Positions 7,501 through 12,003 of a DNA stretch of 12,003 nucleotides are shown here, piece by piece (within the stretch, counting starts at the first letter, position 1; each line of letters begins with the position of its first letter). The notes under the pieces are model-generated. The model was not told where the DNA came from. It was given only the letters and a program-made list of their open reading frames with translations, and ran no database searches. The position numbers and the translations under genes are program-made. This DNA comes from Actinomycetes bacterium (GTDB lineage: Bacteria > Actinomycetota > Coriobacteriia > Coriobacteriales > Eggerthellaceae): assembly GCA_023395755.1 (NCBI GenBank), contig JAEWYG010000204.1, positions 1 to 12,003 of the forward strand, given 5' to 3'.

Positions 7501-7509
7501 ATCATAGCA
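7501..7509 (-). promoter_or_regulatory. Extended -10 promoter for the ABC-F gene
   Basis: Read on the minus strand, TGCTATGAT gives a TATGAT -10 box (5/6 match) preceded by the TGn element of extended -10 promoters. The -35 position at 17 bp is poor, which extended -10 promoters tolerate. Transcription would begin near 7494, about 28 bases before the ATG, leaving room for the GGAAGG ribosome site. Confidence 0.45.
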
Positions 7510-7633
7510 AACCAGCCAAAAAAGGGATGGGTGAATGGGTTCGCTGTACAGATACCTATAGCCAAACAATTTCCCTACAAAGCATGACACCTCTGCGAAA
7601 AAAGAAGTCTACCCAAAATTCGTCCTCCTGCAC

Positions 7634-7655
7634 AAAACGCTCCTTAAAAACGCTC
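7634..7655. repeat. Short direct repeat downstream of the GT39 gene
   Basis: AAAACGCTC occurs at 7634-7642 and 7647-7655 with a 13-bp period, and AACGCT recurs at 7666-7671 next to the glycosyltransferase stop. The pair is enclosed by CTGCA (7628-7632) and TGCAG (7660-7664), a 5-bp inverted repeat. On the minus strand this could fold at the end of the transcript, but no clear T-run follows directly. The rest of the 203-bp gap (7467-7669) holds only the ABC-F promoter candidate. Confidence 0.35.
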
Positions 7656-7669
7656 TTTATGCAGCAACG

Positions 7670-9388
7670 CTAAGCCTTCTCCATCACCGCAATAGTAAAG
7701 TAGGTTCGCTCATAAGGACGATAGTACGTTTGAGTATTGATCAAAGTAATACCCTGCTTTTGTCGTAGATCAGCTACATCACGCGGCTCGTTAGCATTTT
7801 GCGCCTGGCCTAGTACCATGAAGCGTCCATGAAAATCATTAAGAATAAGCTCCCACGATTTTTTGCTTGTCAATGTAGGTGCGTACGACTCGTAAGCAAG
7901 ACCCCAATTACCCTTTTGCCAATCCATATAGGTTTGAGGAATATCGGGATAAGTAACGGCTGCAACACCCTGAAAACCAATGTCTGAAGAAATAATTAAG
8001 TCAACTTCAGAAGCCTGATCGGCAACCTGTTCAAGAGGTACGCGGTTTTCGGGGGAATAATTGTCGCGTATGAGCAATGCCTGATTCAGCACCGATACTG
8101 CCAATACTAAAGCACATGTCCCGCCAAGTAGAAAGCAACTTTTCACCCGAGAAAGCAAAAGTGATACAGCTAAAAACAGCGGCCCAATGCTTACAAATAA
8201 ATAACGATAGTACAGTATGTTTGAATGCATAAGATCGGAGAGAATAAACGCAAGGCCAGCCGCCCCCATATATACGCCCAATGAGCACACCACGGGAAGT
8301 ACCTTGTCAGACAAAAGCCATCGCGCAAAACAACGAGCGCGTCCCGACGAAGCAGCACCCTTCGAATCTACTGATTTCTTCGTAGATGACAGCGAACCCG
8401 CTACGACATGCTTGCCTTCTGCCGTGCCGTGTCCCCCTTGTAATTTCAGACTTCGTATCGCCTTCCAACATCCGAACAGCACAAATGACGCCGCCAGCAC
8501 CAACGTCGCAATCCACAGCACTTCAAGAAGCATTCCCCCTACAGGACCATACGCCCCACGCGAGGCAAACGATACTTGACTCGTCATAATCGGATACGTG
8601 GCTAACTCGATATATGTTGTTGGAAACACAATTTTCGCCCAGTACGTTTCCGAAACCACGCCCACTTGATTTACCAAAACCAAAAGCCAAGGCGTATACA
8701 GCAGCACCTGCACGAACGCCCCTACAAGAAACACCCCTAAGGCACGCCAACGTCCACGCGCGCCAGGTTTTCGCAGTGTCGAGACCAGCAAATAAGCCAA
8801 TAGCAAAGCATTCACGGTAAATGCCGCCAACACACCATAGTAATGGAGATAAGCGCTGGCCAAACTGGCCGCAAAAAACACGATCCAGCAACTCGGCGCT
8901 ACCTTTTGTTTCTTGCGGCACGCACAGAAAATGCGCCAAGCATAAATCGCGCACAACATAACCGTAAAGGTAGCCCACGAATACATACGAATCTCTGTCG
9001 CCATCGTAGCCACGTAAGGAGTAAACAGCGCAAAAAACGAGAATAAGACCCCCGTACGCCAGCCAAAATCACGCCTTAGATGCGTTAGGCCCAACATTGC
9101 CAAGGCCACCGACCCTGCAATAGCAAACAATCGATACACGAGGATGTTCTGTCCAAACACCAGGTTTAGAGCATGTAGTGCCCAATAGAACAGCACCGGA
9201 TGTACGTCGCCAGATCCGATACGCCATATCTCGCCAAACGAGTGATTCGCAATACCTACCGAATACGACTCATCGAACCACACGTTTCCATGAAATGCAC
9301 CTGCAAGAAGAAATGCAGCACCCACCACAAGTAAAGCTACATGAAAGGTCCGCGTCGAAAGAAGCGAAAACAATCGATCGAAGCTCAT
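7670..9388 (-). CDS. Integral membrane glycosyltransferase, GT39/ArnT-like
   Basis: A GT-C fold enzyme that probably moves a sugar from a polyprenyl-phosphate donor to an acceptor on the outer face of the membrane. The 572-residue protein has a first membrane helix (about 17-33), then WFDE (37-40), with the Asp-Glu pair that marks the catalytic loop of PMT/ArnT enzymes. GSGDVHP (58-64) and TEIRMYSW (131-138) are further family signatures. SAYLHYYG (178-185) precedes more helices, making about ten in all. A 40-residue polar loop (about 313-353, Ser/Lys/Gly-rich) interrupts the membrane region, and the last 110 residues are soluble. ATG at 9386-9388 overlaps the stop of the upstream GT2 gene as ATGA, so translation is probably coupled; a TTG two codons earlier is less likely. 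Donor sugar and acceptor are unknown. Confidence 0.86.
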   Translation of the reverse strand: MSFDRLFSLLSTRTFHVALLVVGAAFLLAGAFHGNVWFDESYSVGIANHSFGEIWRIGSGDVHPVLFYWALHALNLVFGQNILVYRLFAIAGSVALAMLGLTHLRRDFGWRTGVLFSFFALFTPYVATMATEIRMYSWATFTVMLCAIYAWRIFCACRKKQKVAPSCWIVFFAASLASAYLHYYGVLAAFTVNALLLAYLLVSTLRKPGARGRWRALGVFLVGAFVQVLLYTPWLLVLVNQVGVVSETYWAKIVFPTTYIELATYPIMTSQVSFASRGAYGPVGGMLLEVLWIATLVLAASFVLFGCWKAIRSLKLQGGHGTAEGKHVVAGSLSSTKKSVDSKGAASSGRARCFARWLLSDKVLPVVCSLGVYMGAAGLAFILSDLMHSNILYYRYLFVSIGPLFLAVSLLLSRVKSCFLLGGTCALVLAVSVLNQALLIRDNYSPENRVPLEQVADQASEVDLIISSDIGFQGVAAVTYPDIPQTYMDWQKGNWGLAYESYAPTLTSKKSWELILNDFHGRFMVLGQAQNANEPRDVADLRQKQGITLINTQTYYRPYERTYFTIAVMEKA

Positions 9389-10449
9389 GCGCAAAGGCCG
9401 TCCGATGTCGTAGTATCTGTCGAATCGCCCGAAACAATCACGGTCGGGGCTTTCCCCTGCTTTGCAGAAACTGCTTTTCCCGACACCCCTCGCTTTTCGG
9501 CCGCTGAAATATATTCTTCACGAGCGATATAGATTGGACGATTTTTAGATTCAATATAGGCGCGCGCCATATACTCACCCAAAATACCCAGCACAAACAT
9601 CTGGATACCACCCATTAGCAACACTACATAGACCAATATCTGTGTGATGGGAATGTCACTGTTATAGGCAATTTTGTCATACAGGTCCCAGCCAAAGAAG
9701 AACAACGCCAAAAGCGCAAGCACAATACCTGCATACATAACTAACTTCAACGGCCACGTCGAAAACGCAAGCACTCCATTCCAGCCGTAAGAAATCAGCT
9801 TACACAGCGTCCACTTACTCTTGCCAGATAAACGCTCATGCACCTGATAAGGCATAACGTGGGTATTAAAGCCAACCCAAGCAAACAGACCCTTCGAGAA
9901 GCGAAACTGCTCATGCATGGACACAAGCGCTTGGGCCACCGGCCGACGAAACACACGAAAATCGCTCACGTCGGCAATAATACGCGTATCGCTCATACCG
10001 TTAAACGCTTGGTAGAATATTTTTTTAGCTATGCGTAGCGGCCAGCTTTCCTTACGCTTATCCTGCACGGCAGCTACAACATCGGTATCGGGGTGCTCTT
10101 CAAGATAGCGAAGCATCGTAAGTGCCACCTGCGGGTCTTGCTGCATGTCAGCGTCGATAAACCCAATGCAGTCACCCGACGCCCGCTCAAGTCCCGCGTG
10201 TAAGGCGGATTCCTTGCCGAAATTTCGAGAGAGATTTACCACAACAAAAGAGGCATTTCCCACTCCGCGCGCTCGATAGCCTTCAATTTCAGTCTTAAGC
10301 ACCGCAGGAGTATCGTCCGAACTACCATCGTTTATGAAAATTAGCTCGTAGTCCAGATCCTCCGCATCCAAACATGACGTAGCCGACATTATGAACGCCG
10401 GCAAGTTACGCGCCTCGTTGTAGCAAGGAACGACCAGTGAGAAGTTCAT
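9385..10449 (-). CDS. Polyprenyl-phosphate glycosyltransferase, GtrB/ArnC-like GT2
   Basis: A family 2 glycosyltransferase that probably transfers a sugar from a nucleotide donor to undecaprenyl phosphate at the inner face of the membrane. The GT-A domain opens with SLVVPCYNEARN (4-15). It carries DADMQQDP (99-106), the metal-binding DxD, and DVSDFRVFRR (160-169). The juxtamembrane RLSGKSKW (206-213) marks GtrB/DPM1-type enzymes. Two membrane helices follow (about 234-253 and 268-292), then GEYMAR. A polar tail of about 40 residues (315-354) goes beyond the usual end. It has 354 residues in all. It is the first gene of an apparent two-gene operon with the GT39 gene (ATGA overlap). The ATG at 10447-10449 is preceded by GGAG copies inside a short tandem repeat. 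ArnC, GtrB, CsbB and FlmF-type proteins share these features, so the sugar is open. Confidence 0.88.
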   Translation of the reverse strand: MNFSLVVPCYNEARNLPAFIMSATSCLDAEDLDYELIFINDGSSDDTPAVLKTEIEGYRARGVGNASFVVVNLSRNFGKESALHAGLERASGDCIGFIDADMQQDPQVALTMLRYLEEHPDTDVVAAVQDKRKESWPLRIAKKIFYQAFNGMSDTRIIADVSDFRVFRRPVAQALVSMHEQFRFSKGLFAWVGFNTHVMPYQVHERLSGKSKWTLCKLISYGWNGVLAFSTWPLKLVMYAGIVLALLALFFFGWDLYDKIAYNSDIPITQILVYVVLLMGGIQMFVLGILGEYMARAYIESKNRPIYIAREEYISAAEKRGVSGKAVSAKQGKAPTVIVSGDSTDTTTSDGLCA

Positions 10450-10454
10450 GTTCG

Positions 10455-10475
10455 TCCGTTTCTCCGTTTCTCCGT
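10455..10475 (-). repeat. 8-bp tandem repeat carrying the Shine-Dalgarno of the GT2 gene
   Basis: The plus-strand unit TCCGTTTC is present 2.6 times without error (10455-10462, 10463-10470, 10471-10475). On the minus strand GGAG appears twice, ending 12 and 20 bases before the GT2 ATG. Loss or gain of a unit would change how many ribosome sites are present. The nearest site is already at the long end of useful spacing. Confidence 0.5.
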
Positions 10476-10500
10476 AGTTGCTGGCTAGTTTATCATTGAC

Positions 10501-10529
10501 CTAACACATGTTACTGACTTACGTAAAAT
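10501..10529 (+). promoter_or_regulatory. Promoter candidate for the deacetylase gene
   Basis: CTAACA (10501-10506, 4/6 to the -35 consensus) is followed after exactly 17 bases by TAAAAT (10524-10529, 5/6 to the -10 consensus). Transcription would start near 10536, about 70 bases before the ATG. The opposite strand has a weaker extended -10 (TGATAAACT, plus 10487-10495) for the GT2 operon. The two would share this 156-bp divergent gap. A CACATGT word occurs at 10505-10511 and at 10567-10573. Confidence 0.4.
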
Positions 10530-10605
10530 ACCTAGAGTTCGCTCACGACGTCCCCTTACAGGATGTCACATGTGTCAACCCAGCAAAGAGTAGCGGAGTG
10601 TTTTG

Positions 10606-11604
10606 ATGGCAATCGTATTTCATGCCGACGACTACGGCATTACTACTGAACAGGCACGAAGCATACTTGCACTCTGCGACACGAGGGATGGCAACGGTGT
10701 ACTTACCAGCATCAGCGCCTTCGCTAACAGTCCCGCATTTGAAGAATCTGCGACGCTCGCTGCGCCATATATCGAACGCAAATCGCTAAAGATAGGGGTC
10801 CATCTCAATTTAGTAGAAGGTTTTCCTTGCTCGGAAGCAACCAATGTGCCGCTCCTCGTCAGAGAGCGTGGAACATTTTGCAACGACTTCACTACACTGC
10901 TTATGCTGTCAAAGGGTTCTCAACGAGTTGCGTTGCGTAGCCAGATTGAACGAGAATGCCGTGCGCAGATTGAACGGTTCCTCACCGCATTTCCCGCGCA
11001 GCGAGGAACACTACGAATCGACAGTCACCAGCACACACATGCCATACCCTTAGTCTTCGACGCACTGCTTGCGGCGGTGCGTGCCTGCGGATGCACGCTT
11101 GAACATGTGCGCACGCCCGTCGAGCCACTCTCTCCGCATCTTGCTACCACTACCGCAGTCCGACGACTCTCGGTCGTTAATCTTGCGAAAGATATGCTCA
11201 TAAGCACGTTGTGGCGCTCGAACCGAGGAAAGCTACCTGCCAACTGCAACACATCCTTGTTCTGTGGCGTATTACTATCGGGACGCATGGAGTTGATAGA
11301 CAGCAATCTTATACACGAGTTTGAGACTTTGGCTGCGAAGCGCGGAGAAACCTGCGAAATAGCTGATGACGGAAACAAAGATGCTTGTCCCGCAGAAAAG
11401 AACTCGCCGACAGATGCAGAGCGCACCTCCCCAGCTGTCGAAGTATTATTCCACCCCGTAAGCGTACCGCGTGAGCAGTGTCTCGATCCTACCAACGAAC
11501 CTTTTGCTCGGGCTTGCACTTCCTCCAGCCGCGACGCCGAAGCGCAAGCGCTCGTGCGACTGCGGGAAACCTACAAACGTCCTTACGTTGAAGGATCAAT
11601 GTAA
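10606..11604 (+). CDS. YdjC/ChbG-family carbohydrate deacetylase
   Basis: A probable metal-dependent hydrolase that removes the N-acetyl group from an aminosugar. The protein is 332 residues and cytoplasmic, with no signal peptide. The N terminus has HADDYG (6-11, Asp8 and Asp9), then HLNLVEG (66-72) and DSHQHTH (139-145). The aspartate and histidines in these motifs form the metal site of the family. FHPVS (282-286) gives the conserved C-terminal His-Pro. A polar, Asp/Glu/Lys-rich insert at about 246-277 precedes that motif and is unlike compact relatives. GGAG at 10595-10598 sits 7 bases before the ATG at 10606; a TTG directly before it would add only one residue. It diverges from the GT2/GT39 operon, which suggests a lipid-linked or surface HexNAc as substrate. 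ChbG acts on chito-oligosaccharides, HpnK on hopanoid glycans and NaxD on lipid-linked GalNAc, so the substrate is inferred only. Confidence 0.86.
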   Translation: MAIVFHADDYGITTEQARSILALCDTRDGNGVLTSISAFANSPAFEESATLAAPYIERKSLKIGVHLNLVEGFPCSEATNVPLLVRERGTFCNDFTTLLMLSKGSQRVALRSQIERECRAQIERFLTAFPAQRGTLRIDSHQHTHAIPLVFDALLAAVRACGCTLEHVRTPVEPLSPHLATTTAVRRLSVVNLAKDMLISTLWRSNRGKLPANCNTSLFCGVLLSGRMELIDSNLIHEFETLAAKRGETCEIADDGNKDACPAEKNSPTDAERTSPAVEVLFHPVSVPREQCLDPTNEPFARACTSSSRDAEAQALVRLRETYKRPYVEGSM

Positions 11605-11611
11605 CCGGTTA
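11602..11611. repeat. Palindrome supplying both convergent stop codons
   Basis: TAACCGGTTA is a perfect 10-bp palindrome. Its first three bases are the TAA stop of the deacetylase gene and its last three, read on the minus strand, are the TAA stop of the DUF5808-type gene. Only four bases lie between the two stop codons, so any terminators must lie inside the opposing coding regions. Confidence 0.75.
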
Positions 11612-12003
11612 GAACAGCAGCATAATCGCCACCATAAACCCTACCGTCACGAGCGCAAACACCGCTAGAATAATCCACACTGCAGGCCGCGCCCAATTCA
11701 TAGTCCACCCCACGCCAAAGCGTTCGGGCAAAAACAGACTAGGGTCGTTGGGATTGTAGTAAAAAACACCCAGTTTCCAATGCTCATCGTCGTCAGAAAG
11801 CAACAGGCCAGATCCCTGCATGCGCTTAAACACGCGCGAACCCGCCTGACCGTACACAACGCTCACCACAATAGCTCCCACGCATAACACGAGCGCGGCT
11901 ATCACAATCAGTATGCCCGCCTGATTTAACGTAAGTACATTCATGAACGACAGAGGCATGGAAATCATGGCAGCTGTGATGGCTAGACCGCCCACCACAA
12001 GAT
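11609..12003 (-). CDS. DUF5808-type membrane protein, 5' end outside window
   Basis: The visible 130 or so C-terminal residues contain two hydrophobic segments. They flank a soluble stretch with DDDEHWKLGVFYYNPND, then LFLPERFGVGWTMNWARP, and a last membrane helix at the C terminus. The tryptophan, YYNP and RFGxGWTxNxARP pattern is the DUF5808 signature as I recall it. Such domains often end longer membrane proteins that have a DUF1648 region in front. The frame stays open to the window edge, and the GTG at 11996-11998 is only a chance internal codon, so the gene is incomplete here. Its function is unknown; a membrane or stress-related role is commonly guessed but not shown. Confidence 0.75.
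   Translation of the reverse strand, partial: LVVGGLAITAAMISMPLSFMNVLTLNQAGILIVIAALVLCVGAIVVSVVYGQAGSRVFKRMQGSGLLLSDDDEHWKLGVFYYNPNDPSLFLPERFGVGWTMNWARPAVWIILAVFALVTVGFMVAIMLLF

Noticed and set aside
7467..7673. Plus-strand open frame in the gap before the ABC-F gene
   Set aside because: It has a GTG start without a ribosome site and lies over the ABC-F promoter candidate; it has no protein family features.
1..12003. CRISPR array, prophage, insertion sequence, toxin-antitoxin pair or biosynthetic cluster
   Set aside because: No repeat-spacer pattern, transposase, integrase, structural phage gene, small paired gene set or assembly-line enzyme is visible.

Overview
This 12 kb window looks like chromosomal DNA of an anaerobic actinobacterium of the class Coriobacteriia, most likely the family Eggerthellaceae. 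The base composition is roughly half G+C by eye. The pyrophosphate-type phosphofructokinase and the TcyP-like cystine carrier fit such an organism; a low-to-mid GC genus such as Cryptobacterium would suit. This placement is from recall of protein resemblance and was not searched. There are no rRNA or tRNA genes, CRISPR arrays, insertion sequences or phage genes.

Layout. Positions 1-217 are a leader with a strong hairpin and a perfect 14-bp tandem duplication. It precedes a PPi-dependent 6-phosphofructokinase (+, start placed at 218). A TcyP-type L-cystine/dicarboxylate-family carrier follows (+, 1544-2956) and converges on a Cof-type HAD phosphatase (-, 3043-3834, GTG start with a strong Shine-Dalgarno). 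The HAD gene and a membrane-anchored XRE regulator (+, start placed at 4273) diverge from a 438-bp gap with two nested or symmetric inverted-repeat structures. The XRE gene converges on a Uup-like ABC-F ATPase (-, 5625-7466). Next come a GT39/ArnT-like integral membrane glycosyltransferase (-, 7670-9388) and a GtrB/ArnC-like polyprenyl-phosphate glycosyltransferase (-, 9385-10449), joined by a 4-bp ATGA overlap. A YdjC/ChbG-family deacetylase (+, 10606-11604) diverges from them. It converges, with only 4 bases between stop codons, on the 3' end of a DUF5808-type membrane protein that runs off the right edge.

How the genes may work together. Most of the window is housekeeping: glycolysis, cystine uptake, a small-metabolite phosphatase and ribosome-associated ABC-F function. 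The most interesting part is 7670-11604. A GT2 that charges a polyprenyl-phosphate carrier, a YdjC-family N-deacetylase and a GT39/ArnT-like transferase have the same three activities as the aminosugar routes of Gram-negatives: ArnC/ArnD/ArnT, and in Francisella FlmF2/NaxD/FlmK, where NaxD is a YdjC-family enzyme. Finding that logic in a probable Gram-positive suggests a lipid-linked N-acetylhexosamine is deacetylated and then moved to a cell-surface acceptor, giving the envelope a positive charge. This is inference from gene content and arrangement.
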